This document shows, one piece after another, positions 52,000 through 62,431 of a stretch of 64,000 nt of DNA. The position numbers and the translations under genes are program-made. Below the pieces are notes generated by a model. It was not told where the DNA came from. It was given only the letters and a program-made list of their open reading frames with translations, and searched no databases. Origin of the DNA: DASQZK01 sp963764345 (GTDB lineage Bacteria > Bacteroidota > Bacteroidia > Bacteroidales > GCA-2748055); contig CAVXSF010000031.1 of assembly GCA_963764345.1 (NCBI GenBank), positions 1-64,000 of the forward strand, in the 5' to 3' direction. The first letter of the stretch is position 1. Each line of letters starts with the position of its first letter.

Positions 52000-54136
52000 A
52001 CCGACAGCAGTCAGCTTGTAATTTACCGTATCAAGCGGGCCATCCATGAATTTATTGACAGGGATGACGTGGGTGCCTGAGTTCAGTAAAAAAGCGGTAT
52101 CGAGATGATCCAGTTTCAGTAATGAGACATATGCCGAATCGATTTTCAGGGTAAAATCAGTGCTGTCGGCATTTCCAAAGTCATCGGATACTTTTATGTT
52201 AAAGTCGAAATCCCCCTTGATTGTGGGATATCCCTTCAGAACACCTTCATCGTCGAGCGACAGTCCTCCGGGTAATGAGCCGGAGTTCACTGTCCAGGTA
52301 ATATCTCCCTGCCCACCTGTAGTTGACAGTTGTTCATTGTATTCCATGTGAGGGTATCCGCGGTGTAGAAAATCTGTGGTAAGCTCGAGGGGCATCTGCC
52401 CGGATGTGCCGGCCTTCTTCAGCATAACAAAATACCCTGATTCAACACCATTGTTAGATGCTTCCGGGCCCGGAAGTGTAATACTGCCTTTCGGATAATC
52501 TTTGGCGTAAATGTTATAGTAGCGGTACTGGGCAACGATCTGTCCCGGCTGTTTAACGAAGTTCTGTTCAAGCCACTGAGGAATCGTTGATGTATACAGG
52601 TTGTCAAGGACTTCATAGGCTACATAAACAGTGACATCTTCGTCAACGTCAAAGGAGAGGTAATTCTCATATGTACTTGAAGCAGTAGCGAATGGGATCG
52701 GAATGTAGGTAAGCCCGCCATACAGGCTTACATCGCTGAAATTGATTTCCGTCCCGTTCTTATAGCTTGGCAGTTCACCGCTGAAGAGTTTTGAAACCGG
52801 AAGATAGGATGGGTTGACATTGGTAACGATGACCTCATCACTGCGTTTCGGTTTGATCACCAGGTCGTAGACCTGGTATGCGAAGTCATTTTCATTGTCG
52901 AGCACATCGATTTGTATATTATATTCACCAGAAACCACCGGTATACCTTTCAACAACCCGTCGGAGGAGAGTTCAATTCCTTCGGGCAGCGGATCATGGT
53001 CGGGATCAACAGAGAATGTGAAATCCGCATTTCCGGACACATGGATTTTTTGCTTATAAAGTGCTCCCTGTGTTCCTTCCGGAAGCCGCGTGGTTGTGAT
53101 CTGAGGCTGATTGTCGACTCTCAGAAGAACGGTTGCGGTACTTTTTTTCCCCAGGTTGTCATACGCCACTGCTTTCAGGACGTTATCCCCAGGTGCCAGA
53201 TTAACGGGAGTATTGTATGGAGAGGCAGAGAGGGTGGCAACAAGGTTCTCATTGACGAGGATTTCCACCTTGCTGACAGATCCGTCATTGTCACCTGCAA
53301 CGACCTCCAGGGCGGCAGGCTGACCGGCCGGAATATACTGTCCCCATAGCAGGTTTGCAAAATAGACATTGGGGTAACTGTTCCCGTCATTCACATGGTC
53401 GAGGGCCCATCCCACCAGGTCCTGTGAGCTGGCAGCATCCCATTGTACACCGTGTGGTACGCCGGGAAATATGGTAAGCCTCGGGTTCACACCTGTCACC
53501 CAGTTGTCACTTCCCCGGGGATCTCCGTTCAGAAGCCTGATGGCAGCTACCTGGTCACCCAGTCCATCCCCATAACTGTCCAGTTCTCCTACATTAGCCC
53601 AGAACGGTATGTCCTTCGCCCGGTCCATCGACCCGCTAAAACTCATACCCATCGGGATGGCTGCCGCGAACAGATCGGGATAATTATTGATAAAATCATA
53701 CGTTCCCCGGCCTCCCATGGAAAAACCGGTAATATAGATTCTTGTCGAATCCCCATGCTGATTCTGAATGAGATCATTAATGACGTTCACCAGGTCGGTA
53801 AAATGCTGTGTCCAGCCTGATGAGGTTGCCGGGGCAATGATATAAGTGGGCACTTTCTGGCTGTTTTTACCGAAATTATGCCACATCCTTACCGGCGGAT
53901 CCACACAGTTACGAAGCCTTGCAAGGTTGTCTTCGCCGCAGCATCCGTGAAGGAAGATTGCAACCGGGTAAACTTCCGTAGTGTCCATATTTTCGGGTGT
54001 ATAAAGGTAATATTGCGTATTGCCTTCGACGTTAAATCCCCATTCAGGGAATCCCTTATAGTCGATCTGTGACCAGACCTCTGTGATCCCGGCCGTAACC
54101 AGATATTGCGGAAATGAGAAGTAGTTTTGTTTTCAT
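51973..54136 (-). pseudogene. PHB-depolymerase/CE1-like secreted esterase, N-terminal part (frameshifted)
   Basis: The true start is probably ATG at 54136 (MKTKLLLISAI, signal-like). A one-base shift near 54100 leads to LVTAGITEVWSQIDYKGFPEWG and then, without stop, to the long frame whose first Met is at 53988. The esterase domain (~45-260) has IFLHGCCGED, nucleophile Ser in ITGFSMGGRGTYD, and a histidine in FPGVPHGVQWD, as in feruloyl-esterase/PHB-depolymerase relatives. Ig-like domains follow (VEVVAGDNDGSVSKVEILVN; the putative-Ig unit LPEGIELSSDGLLKGIPVVSGEYNIQIDV). The frame stops at 51973; the T9SS tail lies in another frame. Total intact length would be ~972 residues. Likely role: de-esterification of plant or algal polysaccharide. 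Confidence 0.82.
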
Positions 54137-54160
54137 AGGGTGTTGGATTTGCGAATGGAA

Positions 54161-54260
54161 GAGATTAGAGATTAGAGAATAAAAGAGATTAGGGATTAGA
54201 GATTAGGGATTAGAGATTAGGGATTAGAGATTAGGGATTAGAGATTAGGGATTAGAGAAT
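54161..54260. repeat. Heptanucleotide tandem repeat (AGAGATT / AGGGATT)
   Basis: About ten to eleven copies of the heptamers AGAGATT and AGGGATT alternate, making a 14-base unit. The array lies 25-125 bases upstream of the esterase start at 54136 on the minus strand and ahead of the divergent transglutaminase-like gene. Its unit is not a multiple of three and can slip during replication, so promoter spacing may vary. Confidence 0.85.
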
Positions 54261-54587
54261 GATAAGTTCTGGTTAAAATTAATCCATTAATTAAAAAAAA
54301 CATAGGGAAAAACGATCTTTGATGTAATCTTTCTGTAAACCGGTAAACCGGATTGATAACGAAGGCTTCAATTTTAGGACCTTTCGTTATATACGATGAA
54401 ATTCGGGTTTTGTCGGGTGTTAAAATCCTGAAAGGGGAGAAGACAATTCATTTTTTTTAATATATTCGTATTAGTTTGAAAGAAATCCTGAAAATATAAT
54501 GATGAATTTCCGGTGACCGGGGTTGAATTCCGGCTTTGTTGCCCAATTGAAAAAACTCTGAAATCCCCTAAAGATCTGAGAAGATAC

Positions 54588-56453
54588 ATGAATAAATCAC
54601 AAAACCTATGCATCACATGCTTCTGCTTATTTTTCTTTTGTCTGACGCCTAATGTGATGGCAGGAGGACCAGATGCCGAACTGGTGTACCAGGAGACCAG
54701 GATACAAGTGAACAATGGTAACCTGATAAAGGATGAATCGTTCCAAATAAAAATAAACAACCGGAGCGGCGAAAAATATACAAAAGTGCAGATACCTTAT
54801 AGCAGCATGATTAAGGTGTCGGATATCAAAGCGTTTATCAGCGATAAATATGGGCGGGTCGTTAAAAAACTACAAAAAAAAGATATCCGCGATCGCAATA
54901 TTCTCACGGAAGGCGCATTCCACGAAGATTATTTTATACGGGAATTTTCCCTTAAACATACGATATATCCATATACGCTGACGTATTCATACGAAGTCAG
55001 AGAGGATCAATTCCTGTACCTGGATGTCTGGAATCCTGTTATGGACCCGGATATTCCCACACATAAAGCCCTGTTGTCTGTTGAAGTCCCGGGAGATTAC
55101 CGGATTTACTTTTCTGACCATGACATTGACGGTTTCAGCGCCGATACTGCTGGAATCGTACATAAGTACTCCTGGGAAGCATCCTATACACATCAGGTTA
55201 AAGAAGAATTATTTGGTCCTCCGCTCGAAGAGTTTATGCCTGTTGTAAAAGTTGTTCCCGCTAAATTCAGGTATGATATTGAAGGCAGGTCGGATTCTTG
55301 GGCGGACTTTGGGAAATTCGATTACCTGCTGGCCGAGGGCCTTTCTTCCCTTCCGGAAAAAGAGACTTCTAAAATAAACTCCCTGATCAAGGGGATCGAT
55401 GATGAGAAGCAAAAAATCCGGGTATTATATCACTACTTGCAGGATGAGACCCGTTACATCAATATCTCGTTGGAAACCGGTGGCTTAAAGCCTCATTCGG
55501 CGTCGTACGTGGCTGAGAATAAATACGGAGACTGTAAGGCACTGACAAATTACTTCAGGTCCGTGTTGGAATATGTGGGGCTTCCTTCCTATTATACCTC
55601 TGTCAGAGCTGGTAACGCTATTGAAAAGATTGATCCTGATATGCCCTCCCAGCAATTCAACCATGTGATTTTGTTTGTCCCGTTATCTGACGATACGTTA
55701 TGGCTGGATTGTACCAGTAACGGGCCCTTTAACTATCTTGGCACGTTTACGCAAAACCGGTTTGCCCTGATCCATGATGAGGACAGCAGTCATCTCTTGA
55801 GAACGCCGGCTTTACAGGACGAAGACGTACTGGAAACAAGGTCGGTTCATTGCCGCTATGACGGTGAATCCGGAAGCAAAGCTACGTTTAACCACACTTA
55901 CCGCGGCGAAAATTTCGAAATGCTTAATTACTTTGCACAATCCTATGACGAATCGGATAAGGACAGGGTAATCCGGAAATATTTTCTGCAAAAGGGTTTT
56001 GATGTTGATGTTTACAAGCTGACCTCAGCCTGCAGGGATTCCCTTTACATCAGCTTGTCATACACAGGGAAATCCCATAACTCTTATACACCTTATGGGA
56101 ATGAGATCATCATACATGTTCTTCCTCTGGACATCCCAAAAATGGAGAAACCTGGAGAAAGGAAACTGCCGGTGCAGATCGATTATCCTGTGTATGAAGC
56201 AGATACGCTTTCCTATGAGATTCCTTCCGGATACAGAGTTTCTAATGACCTCCCGGACCGGACCATTGAAAACAAGTTCGGACGATACCAGCTCCGGTTC
56301 ATGCCCGGTAAAGATCGGGTCGTGATAGTGAAAAGTATTCTGATCCATGCCGGTTGCTGGTCTAAGGATGAATATCCGGATTTTTATGATTTCATATTAC
56401 AAGCTGTCAATTCTGAGATTGGTCTTAATATTCTAACCGATAAACATGATTAA
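54588..56453 (+). CDS. Exported DUF3857 and transglutaminase-like protein, catalytic triad intact
   Basis: The frame opens at 54513; the ATG at 54588 begins a signal peptide (FCLTPNVMAGG), giving 621 residues. Residues ~25-200 are the DUF3857 beta-sandwich (QIKINNRSGEKYTKVQIP, then RDRNILTEGAFHEDYFIREF). The transglutaminase-like core (~260-400) has the full triad: Cys316 in NKYGDCKALTNYF, His359 in FNHVILFVPL and Asp374 in LWLDCTSNGP. A C-terminal beta domain follows. Such proteins are common in Bacteroidota periplasms; the core could be a protease-like or crosslinking enzyme, but no substrate is known. The stop TAA directly abuts the ATG of the next gene, so the two are translationally coupled. 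Confidence 0.85.
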   Translation: MNKSQNLCITCFCLFFFCLTPNVMAGGPDAELVYQETRIQVNNGNLIKDESFQIKINNRSGEKYTKVQIPYSSMIKVSDIKAFISDKYGRVVKKLQKKDIRDRNILTEGAFHEDYFIREFSLKHTIYPYTLTYSYEVREDQFLYLDVWNPVMDPDIPTHKALLSVEVPGDYRIYFSDHDIDGFSADTAGIVHKYSWEASYTHQVKEELFGPPLEEFMPVVKVVPAKFRYDIEGRSDSWADFGKFDYLLAEGLSSLPEKETSKINSLIKGIDDEKQKIRVLYHYLQDETRYINISLETGGLKPHSASYVAENKYGDCKALTNYFRSVLEYVGLPSYYTSVRAGNAIEKIDPDMPSQQFNHVILFVPLSDDTLWLDCTSNGPFNYLGTFTQNRFALIHDEDSSHLLRTPALQDEDVLETRSVHCRYDGESGSKATFNHTYRGENFEMLNYFAQSYDESDKDRVIRKYFLQKGFDVDVYKLTSACRDSLYISLSYTGKSHNSYTPYGNEIIIHVLPLDIPKMEKPGERKLPVQIDYPVYEADTLSYEIPSGYRVSNDLPDRTIENKFGRYQLRFMPGKDRVVIVKSILIHAGCWSKDEYPDFYDFILQAVNSEIGLNILTDKHD

Positions 56454-58412
56454 ATGATGAAATACCTGACTACTCTTTTTGTGCTGTTCTTCTCCTTTTC
56501 ATGGAGTCTGGAGGCCCAGGAATTTTCCCGTGAATATGGAAAAATAGGCAAAGAGGCCATTATGATGGACCATTATGCCCCTGATGATTCGGCTACGGCT
56601 GTGGTTTTGTTCGACATCGGAAAATCCCACTTTGCCAGAACTGAAAATTCATTTGACGTGATTTTTGAAAGGACCACCAGGATCAAAGTTCTTTCCGATG
56701 CCGGGATCAAATGGGCGGATGTTCAGATCCCTTATTACCAGGAAGGCGGCATCTACGAAAAGGTATATGAAATGGAAGGGTCGACCTATAATTTCGAGGA
56801 TGGCATACTTAATCTTACTCCTTTGGACCTGACGAATGTTTATGATGAAAAACTGAATGAACGCTGGAACGTGAAAAAATTTGCCATGCCGAATGTCAAA
56901 AAGGGATCGGTCATCGAATTCAGGTATAAGATTTATTCCCAGTATATGTTCAATTTACGTGACTGGGAATTTCAGTGGGAGATCCCTGTTCTGTACAGCG
57001 AGTATGAAGTGAGGATGATCCCTTTTTACGAGTATACCTGGCTGTTGCAGGGTTCTGATAAATTCAGCTACCAGGACTCATATGAGGATAGAGGATTACA
57101 ACGTCAGTTCGGACCGATAACTTTCCACGATATGGTAAATAAATATGTCATGGAAAAGGTGCCGGCCTTCCGGGATGAAGAATTCATATCGTCAAAAGAC
57201 GACTATCTCATGAAGATTGATTTCCAGCTCTCTAAAATTATTCATATGAACGGGACGGAGGAGGATGTTATTACCACGTGGCCCGCACTGGTCGATGAAA
57301 TGATAAAATCAACCTATTTTGGGAAGTATCTCAAAAAAAGTGAGAAGCTCGCAGCCAAACAGGATATCATAACCAGCCTGGCAGGTAAGTCGGAACAGGT
57401 AAGGTTTGATGAAATCATGAACTATGTAAAGTCAAATTTCAACTGGAACAATATCAATTCGGCTGATGCCATAAAGTCACCCGACGATTTTCTGAAGGAT
57501 AAATTTGGCAACAGTTCAGAGCTCAACTTATTTCTGGCCGGAAGTTTGAGAGCCGCCGGGATAGAAGCTTATCCTGTATTGATCAGCACAAGGAGCCATG
57601 GAAAGATTAAATATGATTATCCATATTTAAGCTTTTTTAATTACGTGCTTGTCGAAGCCATCGTTAATGGTAAACCTGTGCTTGTAGACGGAACAAATCC
57701 ATTGATCGCCAACAGCAGGATACCTGTTAACTGTATTAATGACAGGGGATTAGTTGTTGAAAAGGGAAATCCGAAATGGGTCGATCTGGAATGCCATATA
57801 CCGTCGGAAATGAATACTTACCTGGAAATCAATGTTTCAAACCTCGAGTTGAACGCTACTATCATGAAAACGGCATCAGAATATGAGGCGCTTAATATAA
57901 GGTCAAATTGTGGTGAGGATGTGGATGATATAAAGGAACAAGTCATCGACAAAACCTATAATCTGATTGATTCGACTATCAGCATTAAAAATGTGGATGA
58001 TATAAGCAAACCTTATACGCTTAGTTACAGGATTTCCAATGCATCCCAGATTCTTGGAGAAAAAATTTACGTGGCTCCTTTTTTAAATGAGACGCTGAAG
58101 ACGAATCCTTTACGACAAAAGTACAGGACTTATCCCATCGATATGATTTATCCGGTAAAGCGTACCTTTAGTTCTACCATCAAAGTGCCCGAAGGTTATA
58201 CGGCCGATTTTTTACCTGAAACAACTTCCTACAAAAATGACTTTATTGAATTCAACTATAGGGTAATGAATGACGGGAATACTGTAATAGTTTCCTTTGA
58301 TTACTATTTCAAGGAATCGGTATATTCATCCCGTGATTATGACAAGATCAAGTTTTATTTAAATGAGATCGTGAAGAAAGGAAATGAAAAAGTTGTATTA
58401 AAGAAGATTTGA
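56454..58412 (+). CDS. DUF3857 and transglutaminase-like protein with degenerate catalytic site
   Basis: The 652-residue protein has a signal peptide ending SLEAQE and the same order of domains as its upstream neighbour: DUF3857 (~30-200, ERTTRIKVLSDAGIKWADVQ) and a transglutaminase-like core (~270-410). At the Cys position it has KFGNSSELNLFLAG, and at the His position SFFNYVLVEAIV. Ser and Asn thus replace Cys and His, while the acidic residue in VLVDGTNP remains. It is probably catalytically inactive and could act as a partner or inhibitor of the active protein. The ATG at 56454 follows the previous stop without a gap; a second Met at 56457 is possible. Confidence 0.85.
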   Translation: MMKYLTTLFVLFFSFSWSLEAQEFSREYGKIGKEAIMMDHYAPDDSATAVVLFDIGKSHFARTENSFDVIFERTTRIKVLSDAGIKWADVQIPYYQEGGIYEKVYEMEGSTYNFEDGILNLTPLDLTNVYDEKLNERWNVKKFAMPNVKKGSVIEFRYKIYSQYMFNLRDWEFQWEIPVLYSEYEVRMIPFYEYTWLLQGSDKFSYQDSYEDRGLQRQFGPITFHDMVNKYVMEKVPAFRDEEFISSKDDYLMKIDFQLSKIIHMNGTEEDVITTWPALVDEMIKSTYFGKYLKKSEKLAAKQDIITSLAGKSEQVRFDEIMNYVKSNFNWNNINSADAIKSPDDFLKDKFGNSSELNLFLAGSLRAAGIEAYPVLISTRSHGKIKYDYPYLSFFNYVLVEAIVNGKPVLVDGTNPLIANSRIPVNCINDRGLVVEKGNPKWVDLECHIPSEMNTYLEINVSNLELNATIMKTASEYEALNIRSNCGEDVDDIKEQVIDKTYNLIDSTISIKNVDDISKPYTLSYRISNASQILGEKIYVAPFLNETLKTNPLRQKYRTYPIDMIYPVKRTFSSTIKVPEGYTADFLPETTSYKNDFIEFNYRVMNDGNTVIVSFDYYFKESVYSSRDYDKIKFYLNEIVKKGNEKVVLKKI

Positions 58413-58494
58413 TCAGGACATTCAACGGAATGCTGTTATTCAGTTTCCTTCGTCCGGTAGACGAAAGATCAGGATGATACCGGCGGATTCAATA

Positions 58495-61305
58495 TCAGGG
58501 ATGTAGGTTTGTCTGACCTGCAGTTTTGAATTGAAAATGGTACACTCCGGATTTAACGGAAAGCATCACCCTGTTATTTTCTGAAGATATCACGCTGATA
58601 TTCCCGTTGCTCTTTATTTTCCCACCGCTTTCGTAAATATTTCGGGGATGATCTGTCGGGATGCAAACCGTAGCCATTGTATTGCCGGGAATGGAAATAT
58701 CCAGAGATACAAGCCCGTTTTTCCGTTCCCATGAACAGGTAACCGGACCTCTGACCGACTCGTATCTGGCTTTTGCCCATTTCACACCGCCGTTTATGGC
58801 TGGTGAAATTTGTATCTTATCGAAGCCCTGAGCATCAGGGGCAGGGGCGATGCCACCCAGTGCCTTGAAGAACCATTCGCTTACAGACCCGAACATGGGA
58901 TGGTTCTGTGACCCTCCTCCCCGCCAGCTTTCCAGCAGGGTTGTGGCACCGTGTTCAATCATATAGCCGTATGAAGGGAAAGTCGTCTGGTTATTGATCA
59001 TCTCTGCCAGTGAATCGTTACCGGTAGTGTGGAGAACGTTGAACATGAATTTTGTCCCGAAGATACCGGTGGACAGGTGATGATCCCGTTTTTCAACAAT
59101 ATCGCTGATCAGATATTGCAATACCCTGTCTTTGTAATCAGGGGGAACAAGGTTAAAATAGAGGGCGAAACTCTGATCAGCTTGTGTACCTTTACCCACG
59201 GCACCTGTCTCCTTATTAATGAATGAATCGACGAAAGTTGTCTTAATCGTATTTGCCAGGTCTGCATACTTTTTCTGGTCTTGCTTGCGGTTAAGTAATC
59301 CGGAAAATTCCGACAATTTATCCGCACAATAAAAGTAAAATGCGGTACCTGTAACCGGGAGATCCTTTGGCGCTATGGTGCCATGATCACCAAGTCCGAT
59401 GCTGATAATATTGTGGTTTGCATGTTCGCTGATAAAATCTGTAAGTTTCCTGAACGCATCGTACTGTTCTTCTACAAGGCTGATATCCCCATAATATTGA
59501 AGAAGTTTATCGAGGAGGAAGGGATGGGCGATCATCCAGCCTATCGGCCCGGTATTATCGGTGAGACCCATATCGTATATCCCGTTGTCGGGTGCACATT
59601 CGGGCATTCCACCGGAAGGTTTCTGCTCATCCTGGAAATTCATTACCATGTTGGAATAGAAAGAGGGCATGGCATAATTATCGATATAGGCTTCGCAAGC
59701 AGTAACGATATCCCCGCCATAACCGAACTTTTCCCTTCCCGGGCAATCGGACTCAATGCTGAACACATTGCTGAGCAGGGTCCATTGGGTATTTTGCTGG
59801 ATCTGGTTGAAGAGGCTGTCTGAACATTCAAAAGATCCGTTTGGTGTGAGGTCGGAATTCATCCTCAGTCCGGTCAGCGTGTTCAATCCGGGGGTACCCG
59901 GGAACCCGGTAAGTTCGACATACCTGAACCCATGAAAGGTAAAGCGGCTGTTGTATTCTTCTTCACCCCGACCTTTCAGGATATAAATATCCCGCTGGTC
60001 AGCATTTTCAGGGGCACCTGGTCTTTGCTGAATGTATGATCCCTTCATGATATGGCATGCCATGGTGGAACGGTCATTCAGGGTACTGTCTTTAAAGAGC
60101 AGTTCTCCGTATCTGAGCTGTACCCTGGTCCCAGAGCTGCCCTGTACTTTCAGTCTGGCACAGCCGGCAAAGTTCTGTCCCATATCGAAGATATAAACAC
60201 CCGGACTGACCTGCCAGAAGGAAACAGGTTTCACCTCTCTTGTCACGCGCACCGGTTCCTGTAGCTGGGCTACCAGCATGCCTCCCGGTGATTCAGTCAG
60301 TTTAGCCTGCCTCCACGACTTATCGTTAAAACCGGGACTGTCCCAACCGTCCTGTTCAAGACGGGCATCATATTTTTCCCCCAGGTAGACATTATTTCTC
60401 AGGATGGGACTGTTACCGGTTTTCCACGAAGCATCCGACACAATAAGCTGCTGAGAGCCGTCGGTGAACTCAACTTTCAACTGGGCAATCAGCTTCGGCT
60501 GACCAATGGTCAGGATCTTTCTCAAGTTGAACCGGTTGAACAGGTAGAGGGGCAAAGGGTTATACCAGCCGTTACCGAGCAGGATGCCGATGGTATTGTC
60601 TCCTGTGGAAACCAGGTCCGTGACGTCATAGGTATTGTACTGGATCCGTTTGCTGTAATCTGTCCAACCGGGATTCAGGACATCCTTTCCTGTTTTTTTG
60701 CCGTTCACGTAAGCTTCAAAATATCCAAGTCCGGCAATATACAGCCTGGCTGTTTTAACGGTTTTGTCAAGGCTGAAATCTTTTCTGAACAGGGGAGCGG
60801 GGATGTCTTTGTACATATCCGCTTCGTTCTCAGGTGCCTTGATACCATTAAAAATCCATTGTGCTTTCCAGTCGCCGGCGGAGAACAATCCGGTTTCAAA
60901 CCAGGCAACATCGCTGTATTCCGAGGGAGTGCCATGCTGATCCCAGAACTTCACTTTCCAGTAGTACCGGGTTGAAGGCTGCAGGGGTTTTCCTTCATAA
61001 GGCACCTGTATATTGCTGTTTGATACTATCTTACCTGAATTCCATATAACTGAATCCTGTTCCGTCAGACGATCTTCACCGGCAGCAACCAGAATCTGGT
61101 ATGCAGTCTGCATGGTTCCCTTAACCTTGTTACTGATCTCCCAGGAAAACCGAGGTGTTTTTGTTCCAATACCCAGGGGTTGTTCCTTATAGTTGCATTT
61201 CAGGACGGATGGAGAGGAGGATGGTGTATGGTTACAGCCTGTGAGGCACATCACGGTCGTCAGAAGGCTGAAAACGCATGCTTTTAAGGTTACGGATGTT
61301 TTCAT
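58495..61305 (-). CDS. GH78 alpha-L-rhamnosidase lipoprotein
   Basis: The frame opens at 61374, but the ATG at 61305 starts a lipoprotein signal (lipobox CLTGC), giving 936 residues. The N-terminal Fn3-like and beta-sandwich domains (RFSWEISNKVKGTMQTAYQI, ARLYIAGLGYFEAYVNGKK) occupy ~30-400. The (alpha/alpha)6 barrel (~455-830) has the intact GH78 motif ESDCPGREKFGYGGD with Asp520 and Glu525, and later SWRGGGSQNHPMFGSVSEWF. A C-terminal beta domain closes the protein (WAKARYESVRGPVTCSWER). It removes terminal alpha-L-rhamnose from pectin (rhamnogalacturonan), flavonoid glycosides or ulvan-type glycans. Together with the GH43, the second GH78-like protein and the esterase it suggests pectin-like or rhamnose-rich substrates. 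Confidence 0.92.
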   Translation of the reverse strand: MKTSVTLKACVFSLLTTVMCLTGCNHTPSSSPSVLKCNYKEQPLGIGTKTPRFSWEISNKVKGTMQTAYQILVAAGEDRLTEQDSVIWNSGKIVSNSNIQVPYEGKPLQPSTRYYWKVKFWDQHGTPSEYSDVAWFETGLFSAGDWKAQWIFNGIKAPENEADMYKDIPAPLFRKDFSLDKTVKTARLYIAGLGYFEAYVNGKKTGKDVLNPGWTDYSKRIQYNTYDVTDLVSTGDNTIGILLGNGWYNPLPLYLFNRFNLRKILTIGQPKLIAQLKVEFTDGSQQLIVSDASWKTGNSPILRNNVYLGEKYDARLEQDGWDSPGFNDKSWRQAKLTESPGGMLVAQLQEPVRVTREVKPVSFWQVSPGVYIFDMGQNFAGCARLKVQGSSGTRVQLRYGELLFKDSTLNDRSTMACHIMKGSYIQQRPGAPENADQRDIYILKGRGEEEYNSRFTFHGFRYVELTGFPGTPGLNTLTGLRMNSDLTPNGSFECSDSLFNQIQQNTQWTLLSNVFSIESDCPGREKFGYGGDIVTACEAYIDNYAMPSFYSNMVMNFQDEQKPSGGMPECAPDNGIYDMGLTDNTGPIGWMIAHPFLLDKLLQYYGDISLVEEQYDAFRKLTDFISEHANHNIISIGLGDHGTIAPKDLPVTGTAFYFYCADKLSEFSGLLNRKQDQKKYADLANTIKTTFVDSFINKETGAVGKGTQADQSFALYFNLVPPDYKDRVLQYLISDIVEKRDHHLSTGIFGTKFMFNVLHTTGNDSLAEMINNQTTFPSYGYMIEHGATTLLESWRGGGSQNHPMFGSVSEWFFKALGGIAPAPDAQGFDKIQISPAINGGVKWAKARYESVRGPVTCSWERKNGLVSLDISIPGNTMATVCIPTDHPRNIYESGGKIKSNGNISVISSENNRVMLSVKSGVYHFQFKTAGQTNLHP

Positions 61306-61896
61306 GAAAAAGAATTTAAATGCAAGGATTTCTATGGAAAAATTGAGGCAACTGTCTGATTTTATGTCTGCCACGTAAATTTAGAATAAAAACATCAAAA
61401 GGAAGAAAATTTCACTGAATATTGCGGTGATTCGCGGTGCACAAGGAGATGGCAGGCCGGTCATCCGGTTATCAAACCCCTGCCCGGAAAGATGGAGAAG
61501 CCGGAGGACCCCTGATTCAGTCTGCCTAAATCCCTATTTTAACAGAAAGTCCGGAATTTATTATCTGACTATCTTTTTTTACTTAAAACGATCGTCACTA
61601 TAAACGTTTGGTAGATTGAATACCAGACATTTGCACCACGTCCTTAATGTTTCAGAAACACACTGGCGAAGTCAGAAGGCGGGGAAAGCCTTCAACCATT
61701 TTTGAATCGTGCAATATTTTTGTATTTTTCACCTACCTAATAGAACAGAATTTCTGCCTTTGGGCTTCCCCGGAAATTTTATTTCCATAGCTAATAAATA
61801 CCGGGTTTTATTTTGAATTGATTGACAATAGTGAGAAATTGAGTCCGGGATGAGATTTCAGATTCCGGTCAAAGAATAGTTCACATTTCTTAGAAA
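61306..61896. other. Divergent intergenic region (~590 bases)
   Basis: This region between the GH78 gene and the sigma factor contains AT-rich stretches, including TATTTTTG at 61715-61722, which is a possible -7 box without a well-spaced partner and lies 175 bases from the sigma ATG. No coding remnant, repeat or hairpin of note was found on either strand. Confidence 0.3.
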
Positions 61897-62193
61897 ATGA
61901 AGCAAATCCAGTTGTGGAACAAAGTTGTGTCAGGCGACCGAATGGCCTTAGGAATAATTTTCAGAACCTACTACGATGATTTGTTTATTTATGGATTGAA
62001 ATTCAGCAAAGATAAGGATCTGATTAGGGATGCTTTACAGGAACTCTTCCTGAAAATTTGGAAACACAAGCAGAACCTTAATGGGATAACCGAAATCCAG
62101 CCTTATATTTTCAAGATGTTCAGGAACCAGGTGATTGATTCTATCAGATCCGACGGTAAGTATATTTTTAACGGTGAAGGACCACTTCTATGA
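61897..62193 (+). pseudogene. ECF sigma factor, N-terminal part (frameshifted)
   Basis: This frame holds region 2 of a Bacteroidota ECF sigma factor: WNKVVSGDRMALGIIFRTYY, then DLIRDALQELFLKIWKHKQN and IQPYIFKMFRNQVIDSIRS. It ends at an early stop TGA (62191-62193), ~99 codons in. Region 4 is present only in another frame downstream. The transition lies between ~62160 and ~62185, after the SDGKYIF segment. The FecR gene at 62811 is the expected partner. The lesion would leave region 2 without region 4, hence no promoter recognition, unless it is a sequencing error. Confidence 0.85.
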
Positions 62194-62431
62194 TGAACTT
62201 TGTGAGTTTTCCGCTGAAGACTTCATTATCAGCCGCCAGGTCAATCAGGAAACCCGGGATAAACTGGCTCTTGCATTGAAACAGCTTTCCCCGAAGCAAC
62301 GGGAAGTGATATATCTCCGGTATTACCACGGGATGGATATTGTTGCCATTGCCGAAGTAATGCAGATCAATCTGCAGTCTGTCAGAAATAATATCTACCG
62401 GGCTATGACCACCCTGCGTCAATCCTTCTGA
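62172..62431 (+). pseudogene. ECF sigma factor, C-terminal part (region 4, after frameshift)
   Basis: After the frameshift the frame reads VKDHFYDELCEFSAEDFIIS, then the region 4 core LALALKQLSPKQREVIYLRY, and the HTH DIVAIAEVMQINLQSVRNNI followed by RAMTTLRQSF and the stop. Joined to the first part this yields a normal ~175-residue ECF sigma factor. An upstream Met at 62135 in this frame is an artefact of the shift. Nothing else is damaged, so error or recent mutation is the likely cause. Confidence 0.85.

Noticed and set aside
54161..54260. Repeat array considered as a CRISPR
   Set aside because: Units are 7 or 14 bases with no spacers, and no cas genes are near; it is a simple tandem repeat.
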